Source of the DNA: Persicaria tinctoria
Taxonomy: Eukaryota > Streptophyta > Magnoliopsida > Caryophyllales > Polygonaceae
Reading direction: 5' to 3'
DNA length: 64,000 nt
Assembly (NCBI GenBank): GCA_037127255.1
Contig: JBANSL010000003.1
Span: forward strand, 23,790,314 to 23,854,313
The notes beneath the pieces were generated by a model that had not been told where the DNA came from, did no database searches, and saw only the letters and a list, made by a program, of their open reading frames with translations. The number at the start of each line of letters is the position of its first letter. The first letter of the stretch is position 1. Positions 24,366 to 35,869 of this stretch are shown here, one piece after another. The position numbers and the translations under genes were made by a program.

Positions 24366-25285
24366 TGAATTCACTTCTAGCGGCGAGAGTTTCCTATTTC
24401 ACGCTACTTTGAGTCTTCTATCGACTAGGTTTTCTCGTTCGCGGATTTGATAATCATGTTCCCGTTCATCAATTCGAGAGTCTTCAAATGGTGAGGTTTT
24501 CAGTTTGCCTCTATGGTGGTTCTTTATTTGCAACGCCCTAGCTTTTCAGCTATTAGAGGTAACCAGTTTTCTGTTCCCATCTCTTTTTGTCATCATTTGG
24601 CCTCCTATGAGTTGTTTTTGGTACTCTATTCTTTGAAGTGTAGTTTGAGAAGTTATTGTATGATGATTTGTGATAAAAACATTCTACTGGTTGTTGATCG
24701 GACTTAAAGCTAAGAATGTGTAAGTACTTCTGTCATGTTCATTTGTTCCTTAATCTTTGTTGTTTATTAGTTGACTTGTTTTGAAGAAGTCCTATCAAGT
24801 TTAGTAACTAGTTCTCTTTTTTCATAGTAGTGCATTAGCTCATGTCTGATTGAAAGATTACAAGATAAGCTCAAAGTTATATGAGTATTATTTTGCTTTA
24901 ATTGCCTCATGGTGTAGAGAATAGAACACTTTGCGCAAAATATTTGAATCTTTATGTGTATATTGCTTTTATAAGATTGATGTTTTGTTTGATAAAGAAT
25001 ATTTCTAATAAGTTTTTAAATCTATGCCCTGTCCTTAGATTAGAAAATCGATAGTTATGTGAGTAGGGGAATGACTACAAATGAAATGAAAGGGGAAATT
25101 ATGTGGGAATTTGGATGGATTTGATACTTAAGTTTTGAGGGAAACTATATTCTTCTATTTCTTATTGGTCTTATATCTTCCCACTCACGTTCCTAAGAAA
25201 AAACTAAACAAACAAATTTGTATATCTGTGCTTGGATCAATTGCTTTCTGATTGTAATTTTATGCTGCTTGACTTGAATTGTAGG
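24366..25285. other. CACTA cargo without a recognised gene
   Basis: Intron-like, T-rich sequence between the LINE and the next exon-like block. I recognise no protein in it. Confidence 0.4.
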
Positions 25286-25358
25286 GGTTCATGTCCGCAA
25301 TATATGTTTTGTGTTCAACTTCCACTTTGCAACAACAAAGCTTGCTGGAATTGCCTCC
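25286..25358 (+). other. Unrecognised exon-like block in CACTA cargo
   Basis: Bounded by TTGTAG on the left and CCTCCAG followed by GTAATA on the right, reading MSAIYVLCSTSTLQQQSLLE. The splice-like borders suggest a captured exon. The family is not recognised. Confidence 0.3.
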
Positions 25359-25880
25359 AGGTAATATATTATCTACTGACTACTCTTATGTCTTGCCTGC
25401 ATACATGACAGTCAACAGACTCACAGAAATGTGTTTTCATTTTAGAATTAAAAGAAGTTATCAAAGGGAAAAGCTTACAAGTACATATAGGACTTGCATA
25501 TTCTTTACTGATAAGGATTTGTTATAGACACTTAAGAATCAAATTCAGATTCATTTTTATGCGTTTTAATTATGTGAACAAACATAAATATACTCCTCAA
25601 CTATTATGGATCCATCTCTTGAACACTTAAAACTTTATTTCAACAAATAATTCTGAAAATTACTAAGATACTATTAAAGATCTTCAAGATCTAAACTCCA
25701 AGGAAAGGGTAATTTGAGCAACTGGGAAGGAAACAATCACAAGCGGTTCTGGAGAGGGTATTTTGAGATCTTACTTGCATATTTACTTGGCATGGTCAAA
25801 GATATGATATTGTTATTGATTGTATTTCTGCCCACCTGGTGCAGTTATTCAATTCCGTGTCAACATTTTTGCTTTATCAG

Positions 25881-26775
25881 GTACTTCTTGAGATAGAAGA
25901 GAGAGCTTCTGTTCTTTTGGATGAGCGAGCTAGGTATGCTCTACTCAATTTGAGATTTGATCTGAAGTTGATCTTGCCTTGAATTTCAGTTAGAATTCAT
26001 TGATTTTGGTGGTGCAAGATGATACTGTATTCTTGGTTGTGGTGGTGGTGCAAAGGCTAGAATAGCATTCCTCAGTATCTGATGTTTAGTTGAGCTTCAT
26101 ATGTTTACTTGGTTATTTGTTGATGCGATTTCCACATGCCTATATTGGTTTTGAAAAACGTTTGGTTTCTAGTTGCATCATTGGCAGAATTTTTCCATAA
26201 CCCACTTAAATCAAGCTGGTGCTTACGACCTTGTTGCCTCTAGGAGTGTATCTTCTATATATGTTTTTTATTTCGCTTTCACTTTCTAAAGTACTCTGCT
26301 AGCACCCCTAAGATCTTCAGAACAGGTATTGAGAATAGTGTATCTCTATTTGCTTACCAAAATTTACACCTTTGTCCCATGAATAAATAGTTGGTCCATG
26401 GTGATGTCAAATGCACTTTCATGCTTGCTCTTGCTCTAGCTTCACATTTTAGTTGCACTGGTTCCAGGTTAAAGTACTTTTAAGTGAATGTCGAGATATT
26501 CAATTTCATTGTGGATCTGCTGCTAATGGAGGTGCTGAAATTGAAGTAGCTTCTTTGTTAATGGGTATAAAGTGATTGCAAAACACTTGGTACATTCCCT
26601 TCCCTCTTTGAGTCTGTTTTAAGTATTATTTGATCTCCAGTAACCCTGCATTCAAAATGATTGTCAACAGGTATCGTTTAAGGATATAAATGGGTTGGTT
26701 GAGCAAAACTCTAAACTCCGCAACCTGGTCCGTAGCCTTTCTAATGAAAATGACAACAAAGAAAATGAACTGAAG
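25881..26775 (+). pseudogene. Captured exons of NUA (Tpr-like nuclear pore protein)
   Basis: Three exon-like blocks with AG/GT borders occur in the same order as in plant NUCLEAR PORE ANCHOR, the Tpr/Mlp coiled-coil protein of the nuclear basket. They are 25881-25933 (VLLEIEERASVLLDERA), 26468 to about 26564 (VKVLLSECRDIQFHCG) and 26671-26775 (VSFKDINGLVEQNSKLRNLV, then RSLSNENDNKENELK). Intervening introns are kept, so genomic DNA was captured. After CRDIQFHCG the second block diverges from the acidic stretch expected in NUA and soon reaches a stop if unspliced. Only about 85 codons of a roughly 2000-codon gene are present. It could not make a functional nucleoporin, but transcripts could match the parental gene. 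Confidence 0.65.
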
Positions 26776-27089
26776 GTAGTAGCCAATACTTTTTACCATC
26801 CCTCCTCAAGTCAAAGGTTACTTGGATATCATTTGCCTCCTAAGAAACTAACTGATCAGTTTTTTTTTTGTTAGGGACAATTTGAAGTTGTACTCCAAAA
26901 GTAGTATGATGAGGGCTGCTAAAGCATGATTGATTCACTTCATTCTTTTGTAGGGTCTCTCTAGAGACCATCTCCCTAGTGTCTTGTTATGCTACTTGTG
27001 GTTTGCAAAGTGCTTTTGCTAAAAATGTAGAAAAATAAATATCAGGTTGGATTATTATTATGAAAAAATTGGTATTTTTTTTTTGGAAA

Positions 27090-27416
27090 AAAGGGGACTA
27101 TATAGCCCGGGCCTCAAAAGCTTCGGGCTGTATAGTCCCTTTTTTTTAAAAAAATGGGACTATACAGCCCGGACAATTAATATCCGCACTATATACTGAT
27201 ACAAAATAGCCCGGGCGTGAAAGATAGATCCGGGCTATATTGTCTATTCTCAATTTCAAGCGAAATTTAGCCTACTCAAATAGCCCGGGCGTGTAATTTA
27301 TATATCCGGGCTGTTTACCTATTATCACACTGACCTGATGCCCGGACCCTATTTGCTCAATATCCGGGCTATATTATTAAAAGCGCCCGGGCTAAAAAGC
27401 CTATTTTCTACTAGTG
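27090..27416. promoter_or_regulatory. CACTA subterminal repeat region and right terminus
   Basis: At least eight CCCGGG- or CCGGGC-centred motifs in both orientations within 330 bp (for example AGCCCGGGCG, ATCCGGGCT). It includes a palindromic stretch around 27110-27165, where GACTATATAGCCCGGG faces GGGACTATACAGCCCGG. It ends at TTTTCTACTAGTG. Such regions bind transposase in the CACTA family. Confidence 0.7.
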
Positions 27417-27549
27417 GATAACAATGTTTTAAATGAATTTTAGAGAGATAAAGTGGTCCTGATAATTTCCAAACGTATAAACAAATTTGGAGCATTTGAT
27501 AAGAAAAATTAATGAATGAAATTGTGTATACTACAATTATTCGTAGATT
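27417..27549 (+). repeat. 132-bp direct repeat, right copy
   Basis: Near-identical to 14568-14699, with a two-base difference around 27468. It starts at the first base outside the CACTA terminus. Confidence 0.9.
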
Positions 27550-28119
27550 ATTCGTAGATAATAATGTAATTATTCATACGTATATATGCATAAATCAGTT
27601 TATGTGAGCATTTGATTATACAACTAAAAAATCATGTATGTGGAATCCAAACACATACATGATTTAAACACCTTAAAAACCGTGTTAACCAAACAATAAA
27701 TTACCTATTTGCATTATAAACATAATACAATTAGAATCCAAACAAACTTGTTGTGACATACGTATAATTACATCATTAAGTACGAATAATTTATCTACTC
27801 GCATCGGTAAGCCTAGAATGGCCATAATATAATAATAATGGGAATAAAGTATCAGCAATGTTTGTAATCTCTCACACTAATTGAGAGAGCCGTTAAGGTC
27901 AACGCTGCCCAAATTTGGTAAGGCTCGGAGGTAATTAAGTTAGGTTTTAATTAGGAGTAAATCAAGGTATTAGGGGGCAGAGAAAGGACTATATAGATAT
28001 GAGGATGGATAGGCCGGGGAGAAGGGCAGAAAAAGTCCATTCTTTATGAGAGTTTTTTCGAACAAGAAAGACAATCACAGTTTGTATTACAGTTGGTGTC
28101 GCCCGTGAGGATCGAAGAG

Positions 28120-30443
28120 ATGGTCGAAGTGCACAACCCGATTGATGAAGTAAACGATGAGCTCCGTCGGGAGACGAACCTGGAGAGGGAACTGGCAGAG
28201 AAGATCCGACAGTTAGAGGCCTCGAAGGAGGAGCTCGCTGCCTTGCGCCGCTAGAATGCACGCCTCTAGAAAGCCTATGGAAAACGCCTAAGAGTACGTG
28301 GACGCTTGAGGAGAGGTTTATCGACTAGCCAGTGTCAACGATGGCGGTCTAGCGAAATAGGGAGAGCGGACAACTCGGTATCGTGATGAGGCCAACGGAG
28401 TAATGTACGATCGACATCGAGGACGCAAGGCAATCCAGGATGGGGAAAGGTGGATGGGGACCTCAAGCGAATTTGCACCGTTGACAGGGTGACCGAGCTG
28501 ATGCAGGGCGTACTGATGCACCCTATGAGGACATTGTTGATGATGAGACCTCGGAGCATGGGTGGACCGAGTATAATGTGGGTGGAAACTCACCAAAGCA
28601 TGATCGAGGAAGAGAATGGGACCACAGGAGAGGACAAGGGAGGGGTCTCGCAAGCGGCACGGATGATCAGAACACCTTCAATGAGCAGAGGAGAGGTTGT
28701 TGAAGCTCTTTGCAAATCAAGGCGGATCATTGGTCTTAGCTCAAGAGCAAGCTGAAGCAAAGTTGTCGCAAATGACCTCAACTTTATCCGTCAAGCGCAC
28801 TAGAGATCAACACCCACTAGATAAGTTCTCGACTCCTACCTTTGAGTTATATGTTGGGAAATCCGACCCTATTAATCATGCAGTATTATATACCCATAAA
28901 ATGACATTATGGATTGAAAACAACGACATAATGTATAAAATGTTCCCTGCCAGTTTAGGAAATACGACCTCGAAATGGTTCCATGCTCTACCTCCCAATT
29001 CGATTTCTTCGCAGAATCACATAGCCCAAAGTTTTGTTGCGAGATACATCGTAAACAGACGGGATCCGGTGTCGATTGACACTCTATTTGCTACCCGACA
29101 GCGATGAAGTAAGTCCTTAAGGCAGTTCTCCTCGCGCTTCTTCGAGAGCTACTCAGACATTGACTATTGCGATGAGGGCACAACTGTGGCAACATTCCGA
29201 CTAACTTTACCAAGGGATTGTCGTTGGAGGGAAAGCCTGACATTGAGAACGCCTGCGAGTGTAGCCGAATTGCAAGAACGTGTTCGGCAGCATTCCAAGT
29301 TGGAGGAGGATGGAAAAGGAGCGTCTGAAGCCCGACCAACGTCGCCTAGCCAGAGGCACCACGACTTTGACACAAGCAGGGAGAAGGGCCACCACGAGGG
29401 GAGTTCGTTTCGCAACAAAGGGCTACACCCCAGGATACTGAATGCTACTGTTAACACAGTGTTTAAGGTCCCAATTGATCGTTTCGCAAATGACCTCAAC
29501 TTTATCCGTCAAGCGCATTAGAGATCAACACCCACCAGATAAGTTCTCGGCTCCTACCTTTGAGTTATATGTTGGGAAATCCGACCCTATTAATCATGTG
29601 GTATTATATACCCATAAAATGGCATTATGGATTGAAAACAACGACATAATGTATAAAATGTTCCCTGCCAGTTTAGGAAATACGACCTCGAAATGGTTCC
29701 ATGCTCTACCTCCCAATTCGATTTCTTCGCGGAATCACTTAGCCCAAAGTTTTGTTGCGAGATACATCGTAAACAGCCAGGATCCGGTGTCGATTGACAC
29801 TCTATTTGCTACCCGACAGCGATGAAGTGAGTCCTTAAGGCAATTCTCCTCGCGCTTCTTCGAGAGTTACTCAGACATTGACTATTGCGATGAGGGCACA
29901 ATTGTGGCAATATTCCGACTAACTTTACCAAGGGATTATCGTTGGAGGGAAAGCCTGACATTGAGAATGCCTGCGAGTGTAGCCGAATTGCAAGAACGTG
30001 TTCGGCAGCATTCCAAGTTGGAGGAGGATGGAAAAGGAGCATCTAAAGCCCGACCAACGTCGCCTAGCCAGAGGCACCACGACTTTGACACAAGCAGGGA
30101 GAAGGGCCACCACGAGAGGAGTTTGTTTCGCAACAAAGGGCTACACCCCAGGATACTGAATGCTATTGTTAACACAGTGTTTAAGGTCCCAATTGATCGG
30201 ATTCTCAGGCAAATCAAGGACAAACCATTCTTTTTATGGCCTAGTAAGATGCGAGGGGATCTTCCTGATCATGATATGAGCAAATTTTGCTCCTTTCACC
30301 GTGAGAAAGGGAATATGATGGAGGATTGCAAGACCTTGAAGCAGTATTTAGAATATTTGGTGGAGAAAGGGCACTTGAAGGAGTTTATCAAGGACAAGCC
30401 AACAACAAGGCTCGACAAGGAGTTGAATGATGTCGATCAATAG
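28120..30443 (+). pseudogene. gag polyprotein of the Tat-like element, internally duplicated
   Basis: The N-terminal coiled coil (28120-28253) ends in stops. The Retrotrans_gag core lies at about 28850-29100 (TFELYVGKSDPINHAVLYTH, WIENNDIMYKMFP, KWFHALPPNSI) and is repeated at about 29566-29820. After the second copy the frame continues with SKMRGDLPDHDMSKFCSFHR and DCKTLKQYLEYLVEKGHLKEF, the zinc-knuckle-like box of this lineage, ending at 30443. Gag would build the virus-like particle. Stops within both copies make it non-functional. Confidence 0.75.
28766..30201 (+). repeat. 718-bp tandem duplication within gag
   Basis: 28766-29483 and 29484-30201 are direct copies with a constant 718-bp offset and only scattered substitutions. 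The junction (near 29484) joins GATCGT to TTCGCAAATGACC, and the second copy continues into unduplicated gag. Confidence 0.9.
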
Positions 30444-30539
30444 AGGCGAGATCGAGGGATTGCTGAGCAGAAACAAGTGATTTACATGGTTGATGTCAAT
30501 CCGGTCAAGAGGGGAGAGGATCGGCATAGATACAAGAGG

Positions 30540-30775
30540 AGATGACACACGTTCGAAGTATGGAGAGTCGAAAACAAGAACACAAAGCGGCAAAGGGAAC
30601 TCTCGAGTGCCGCTCTGAGTTTCACCGAGTCTGATCTTGACGGAATCCAGCTTCCACACAACGACTCCCTGATCTTGACCCTTTCGATCAGTAACTTCGA
30701 GATACGACGAGTGCTTGTGGATTCAGGGAGCTCAGTGGACATCATGTTTTATGACATTGTTTATTCCCATTATTA
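30540..30775 (+). pseudogene. Retropepsin fragment
   Basis: The frame reads QLPHNDSLILTLSISNFEIR and then RVLVDSGSSVDIMFYD, with the DSG active-site triad of gypsy aspartic proteases. About 57 bp downstream the block GGAGCTCAGTGGACATCA is repeated, and the protease homology ends there. Confidence 0.7.
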
Positions 30776-30939
30776 TTATTTCATGGAGCTCAGTGGACAT
30801 CAACTTATATTACATTTGATGTTATTTGCTCAATTATTGCGGATCATGCGATTTATGTAATCAAAGACTACGATAAAGGGGTACTCTTTTTCCTCTCCAT
30901 GTGGTTTTCCCAAGAGGTTTTCCCATGGAGAGGTTTTAA

Positions 30940-31205
30940 CGAGTCCCCGATTGTCATCGCCACTTACGACCACTTTGAATCACCACTTAAGGCCAATGAA
31001 ATCATCACTCACCACTTTGAAATCGCCACTTACGAACACTTCGAATCGTCACTTATGACCACTTTCAATCGTCACTTAAGGCCAACGAAATCACCACTTA
31101 CGACCACTTCGAAATCGCCACTTAAGGCCAACGAAATCGCCACTTATAGCCACTTTGAATCGCCACCTAAGGCCAACGAAATTGCCGCTTACTTTCGATC
31201 CTGGT
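30940..31205. repeat. Short-motif array (CCACTTAAGGCCAACGAAATC type)
   Basis: About ten variants of CACTTACGACCACTT and CACTTAAGGCCAACGAAATC alternate over 260 bp. A 35-bp block beginning TTCGATCCTGGTGGAAGTAT occurs at about 31195 and 31280. Open frames here only translate the repeat. Confidence 0.8.
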
Positions 31206-31494
31206 GGAAGTATTAGGATCAAATGGCCACTAGTCTTCAATTCAGTGAGGGAATACATATAGTCGCCCACTTCTGATTATTTTCGATCCTGGTGGAAGTA
31301 TTAGGATCAAATGGCCTTTGTTTGGAGCTATTTATTTGTTCAACATTTGTTTGTATGTGTTCGTTGATTGCTATTGATTTTTTTTGTGGATTTATTGAGT
31401 TGTTCCTAGTCGTAAGGCAAAATGTTAAAGTTTAGTTTGTTCATTGGTAAGAAAAACAGGCTTATTTTGGTCCAATTGGTCATCAAATGTTTTT

Positions 31495-31564
31495 AGCCTA
31501 TTAGCTCAAATGGAAGAGCATTGTGGTCATGGACAAAGATGTGGGTTCAAATCCCATATAGGCT
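31495..31564 (+). tRNA. tRNA-like sequence, copy 3
   Basis: AGCCTAT/ATAGGCT acceptor, GCTC/GAGC D arm, TTGTG then GTCATG loop then GACAA, T arm GTGGG TTCAAAT CCCAT. A CAT triplet sits at the anticodon place, but the loop and variable region are too short, as in the other copies. It lies 0.3 kb after a short-motif array and 0.4 kb before an LTR retrotransposon. Confidence 0.6.
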
Positions 31565-31969
31565 TATTGAATTATATCTATCAATTTTCTAGATATTTAT
31601 TAGTTCCTTAGTACCAACTACAGCGTCAAATTTGTTTGCCACTGGCTACTGTCATAAATATAAACAATTGATTAAATTTTGGCTAAAACAGGGTGCTACT
31701 TTCATGGTTGTTGTGATAACAGGCTAGAAAGGGGTGTTTTTTCGAGAAGAGAGAGAGAGAGGTATGTTTAATCATATCCTTTGGACAACTAGCACCAAGG
31801 TGAGAGGCTACCAAAAATATGCAAATACCCACACGAAGGGCTGCTGTCATACATGACATTTTAAATTCATCTAGACTAAAATTCTTGCCAAAATTCAATA
31901 TTTTTAGGTCTTGCGTTAGATTTGTGCATGAGAAAAAAAGTACTCGATCATAAAAAGTAAAATGATGAT

Positions 31970-33840
31970 TGTTGTGAGCCTAGTTTGACATTATTTACAT
32001 TTAATTTTATATCGATTTTTGTTAACATTTCATGCATTTGGGGTTAGAATAGTACAGATTTTATGTAGTTTACACTTATTTGCCAAATTATGGAGTTTAC
32101 ACTAGTTTCTGTTTAATTTCGCAGAAATCGGACGCACTTTGGAGCTTAAAGGAAAGTCATGAAAAAGCTAAGGATGGTGCTTCTGGATAAAAGCCCACTT
32201 TTGACCATTTATCATTCTGAATCAAGTTTTGACATCTTCATGAGAGTTGTATCCCCCGAAAAGATCTTTCCAACGCATGCTTATATGCGTCAATCGGACG
32301 AACGAGGATTCGGTAAAGTGCGTTTCAAGAACGGAGCAAAATGCTGAAAGCTGACAGTTTTACTCGACGTCGACTACAACTGGTCGAAGTCGAGTACATC
32401 GGAGCCCAGAAAGTCACACGAATTCGACCAACATCACTCGAGCAGAACAAATCTACTCGACGGCGAGGAGTCTAATCGACATCGAGTACACACGTCGAGT
32501 CCGAATCCCTCCCGAGCTCGAGTACAATCCGACGTGAGAAAATGCTAGTCGACATCGAGTATATCTACTCGATGTCCAGTACAATCCATACGAGTCCGAG
32601 TTCGAGATCGAGCTGTGCCGAGAAGATAGTGTTACTTGCAAGCCAAGAGATGTGGAATTCTATCCATCCATATCAAGATCTATCAAGTCAAAGAAGGAAT
32701 CTATCCACATTAGTCCTAGTTTCCTTTTAGATTTATTTCCTTTATCATAATATTTTATCTTATGTTATTAGATAGAAAGTTTTCGATATAGATAGATGTT
32801 CCTTCCTAGATTATCTAGAGGGAGAACACTATAAATAAGGCTTTTGGGGCTAGATTTTAAAATCATCCAAGCCAAGCCACAAGAGAACACACAGATAGAG
32901 ATAGCGAGTAGGAGAGAGAAAGCAAAGGCCAAGTGGAGTTGGAGAAGTTGAGAGACGATTTGGCTTTGTTCGGTTGTAAGTTTTCTTTTAGTTTATTAAT
33001 GCAATTTATTTTCCAGAAATTATTGATGTGTTTATTCATGATGAAGAGCCAGTAGTCACCCAAATTCTAGGGTCGGAGTGAGCCCGACGATAGCCATGAA
33101 AGGCAATGCGATAAAGGTACAATCTTTTGATGCGATTTTGTCTTCTATCCCTATGAGCATGATTCTTTTGCGAAAGTTGAAGGTGATCCTTGTTTGTGTT
33201 ATTGAAGCGATAGTGATCTTAATACAACTTGGATTAATTATGTGAAAAAGGGTTAGTAACAATTAGGGTTTATACGAGAGCCTTGATATTCCTATTTGTT
33301 AATAACGACAGTTATTTGATGAAAAGGACATGATCTTTTATACCTTATGCATTATTTTATATGGTTATCGTTGTGGTGTTGAAACCCTGATCTTGGAAGT
33401 ATTTTAGTTCATTGATTTATTCCCCACAATTTCGTGTTCTGTGTTTATTTCGTTGCGAAAAGGTAAGATTTTTGGTTCTGCGCACTCGAGATCGACAACA
33501 GGTGGTCGACGTCGAGTAAGTTCTTGTCGACGTCGAGTACAACTGCTCGGTATCGACTACTTTCGCTTTGTTTTCGTTTTCCGTTGCTTTCTGTTTACTA
33601 TTTTAGTCGACGGTGTGGTCGAAGTCGAGTACCTTACTCAAAGTCGAGTACTCTTCTAGTCCAGTTCGTGCTGAGTTTGGAACTGAAAAGGCGGGCGCTG
33701 ACACGCTTCCTCGTGGATCGATCCTGACTGCCTTCCACTACAACGGGAGGAAGTCTTTTATTTATTTGTTGAGATAGGGAGTCAATTTGATTTAATATTT
33801 TATATTTATTTTCATACTTGACTATCCTCCTGCAACAACG
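31970..33840 (+). repeat. 5' LTR (1871 bp)
   Basis: Matches the 3' LTR (38802-39478 plus 44727-45826) over its length. It holds two clusters of TCGACGTCGA-type motifs (32362-32590 and 33482-33655). A candidate TATA box, CTATAAATAAGG, lies at about 32830. Confidence 0.9.
32362..32590. promoter_or_regulatory. Palindromic TCGACGTCGA motif cluster in the 5' LTR
   Basis: About ten variants of (TA)CTCGACGTCGAGTA with ATCGA, AAGTCGA and GACGTC cores. The core GACGTC is the plant bZIP C-box, so the cluster could act as a transcription-factor array about 250 bp upstream of the candidate TATA box. The regulatory role is inferred. Confidence 0.45.
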
Positions 33841-33842
33841 AA

Positions 33843-33860
33843 TTGGCGCCGTTGTCGGGG
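33843..33860 (+). other. Primer-binding site
   Basis: TTGGCGCCGTTGTCGGGG directly follows the 5' LTR. This is the usual form of the tRNA primer-binding site in Athila-type gypsy elements. Confidence 0.8.
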
Positions 33861-33966
33861 AAGCAATCAATCGCGCCCTTTTTAGTTCCTTTTTCTCTTC
33901 TTTATATTTGTTTTTGCTTTTAGTTCCTTTTTACTTGTTTCTTTTTTATTTTTATTTTTCAGGTGT

Positions 33967-35580
33967 ATGCGAAGAACTGATCGCACACCTATCGACCCTC
34001 TTCTCGAACCAGAGTGTTTTTTCCACCTACAACAAAGGCTAAGGAGAAGACTCATGGCGACTCCTGCCAACAATGAGAACGTGGTCCAGCTCACACCTGC
34101 CCAGGAGCTTGAGCAACTCCGCCTATGGATTGAGGAACTCACCACTTGAGAAGCACAACACGCCCAACGAGAGGCGAAATATAGGGATAACCAACAACGT
34201 TGGGAGGCAAGGGTAGATCGCGATGTCAATGCCAGAAGGGAACTGGAGGAGCAGATTCAGCACATCCCTGCAAACGCAAAGGAGTATCTGCATCCTACTC
34301 CGGAAGTTCCAGAATCACTTATCGTTCTTCCCCCTTGTTAATTTTGAAATTCGTCCTTCTTTTATAACTGAAATTATGAGGAATCAATTTAGGGGAAGGA
34401 CCAATAAATGTCCTTTAGTACATCTCACCACTTTTATAGATTTATGCGAAGCTATTGCTGAAGGGGCTAATTTGGAATATCTAAAACTAAAGGCTTTTCG
34501 TTGGTCCCTTGCATGAATAGCGCAACATTGGCTCGAAGGATTGCCTGCACGATCAATTCACACGTGGAACGAACTGCAGGACTTGTTCCTCAACAAGTTC
34601 ATTCCTCCTGCAAAGACAGCATCGCTCAGACAACAAATCACAGCTTTCAGACAGAAGCCAGGGGAAGCACTTGCACAGGTCTGGGAGCGCTACAAAAGGC
34701 TACTGAAATCCTGTCCTACGTATGGGTAGCCACCCTACGTGATCCAGGAGATCATCTTCAACTGCCTGGATGCACCAACTAAGGAGCGGATCAACAACTA
34801 CACATCATATGGGAATCTCGAGTACACTCCACGACGTGCTTGAGAGACCTTTGAGACACTGGCCAACTATGACAACACATATGGGACTTCTGCGGCTTCA
34901 GGCGAAAGATATGAAAGGCATGTCCCATCTATGCCATTGTATGAGCCACCAAAGGAGATTGATCCGGACGTCGGGGACCAATTCCACAATGACCAGGTAC
35001 GTCGCCTCACCAAACAAGTTAAATTATTGTCTAAAAATCAGCCCTATTTGGAATGTGGGTCTGTGAGGCACAACACTATTGCGTGCCCCCATGTCGATCA
35101 AGTACACGTCGCCGAAACCCACGAAGAAGCACGATACGCGGGACACTACTCAGGGCAGCATCAGAATCAGCACTAGAGCTACTATCGCCAACCCCAGCAT
35201 CAAAATCCTCTGCCCTACAAAGCCCCTATTCACCCTTATAGAGAAGGTAAGAAAGATGACCTGTTACTTGAGGAGATGCGGAGGAACCATGCAGAAAGCA
35301 AACACTCCATCAATTCCATCCACACACATCTGCACGTCGTCAACTCAAGGCTTGTGGAAATCGATATCTGGCGGAAATCTATGGAGACCCAGATTGGACA
35401 ACTGGAAACATCGTTCCCCGAGCAATCAGGTACGCTACCTGGATTCTCTGAACCTAACCCTAAAGGTATATCTACAGGACAGGTGGATGCCATGAATCTA
35501 AGGAGTGGGCGACGGACACGAATGCCCGGCCCCAACACAGACGAGGAAGCTGTAGAGGACTACTCGACATCGACCTGACC
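33967..35580 (+). pseudogene. gag of the Athila-like element, several frames
   Basis: The start at 33967 gives MRRTDRTPIDPLLEPECFF, typical of Athila gag N-termini. Stops and frame changes follow. The core at 34541-34729 reads HTWNELQDLFLNKFIPPAKT, then RQQITAFRQKPGEALAQVWE and RYKRLLKSCP (Retrotrans_gag). A later part near 35276-35570 (MRRNHAESKHSINSI, then GRRTRMPGP) is the hinge before the protease. Particle assembly would be its role; it is broken. Confidence 0.75.
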
Positions 35581-35720
35581 AGTCGACCTCGACCAGCCCG
35601 TACTCGACGTCGAAGAGCCTCTACTCGGCATCGACCAGAACGTTGCACCTGCCCCAAAGTTGATTATTGTACTCGATGTCGACCAGCCCCCAATCGACGT
35701 CGACCACCCTTCTGCACATG
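35560..35720. repeat. TCGACGTCGA motif run between gag and protease
   Basis: Seven or more diverged GTCGACC/TACTCGACGTCGA units. The same motif family as in the LTRs, here inserted in coding sequence. Confidence 0.7.
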
Positions 35721-35869
35721 TCGACCACCCTTCTGCACCTCTGACGAAGAAGAAGCTGCCTTTCCCAACAAAATCTCCAAAGGATCCAGCAGAGAAGAAG
35801 TTCCAACGTTTCATAAAGATGTTTTAAAGGCGCAACGTCACAATACCATTCACATAAGCTCTTAATGAG

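Larger units (their letters stand above)
14700..27416. mobile_element. CACTA-type (Pack-CACTA) element carrying NUA exons, split by a LINE
   Basis: The right end reads TTTTCTACTAGTG, the inverted form of a CACTAGTAGAAAA terminus. It is preceded by a subterminal region (about 27090-27410) packed with CCCGGGC and ATCCGGGCT motifs in both orientations, the usual architecture of plant CACTA (En/Spm) transposase-binding ends. The left side (about 14820-15000) holds similar motifs (ACCCGGAT, CCCGGGCG), but no CACTA terminus is seen at 14700. Without the 7.6-kb LINE the element is about 5.1 kb. I find no transposase. The cargo includes NUA exons near 25.9-26.8 kb and unrecognised exon-like pieces. 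Confidence 0.65.
28092..30775 (+). mobile_element. Tat-like Ty3/gypsy retrotransposon remnant (gag and protease only)
   Basis: It begins with a primer-binding-site-like GTTGGTGTCGCCCGTGAGG after a TTACA that could close a 5' LTR. A coiled-coil gag start at 28120 follows (MVEVHNPIDEVNDELRRE), then the gag core, a Cys/His box and a retropepsin. Reverse transcriptase and integrase are absent. LTR-like text (ACTCTTTTTCCTC, CCCAAGAGGTTTTCC, GGTTTTAACGAG) follows at 30880-30945. No matching pair of LTRs could be delimited. Confidence 0.65.

Noticed and set aside
28318..28653. 111-codon minus-strand frame in the gypsy gag region
   Set aside because: It lies opposite the gag N-terminal region and shows no homology.
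30899..31216. 105-codon frame with repeated His-Phe-Glu-Ser text
   Set aside because: It only translates the CCACTTAAGG/TTCGAATC array.
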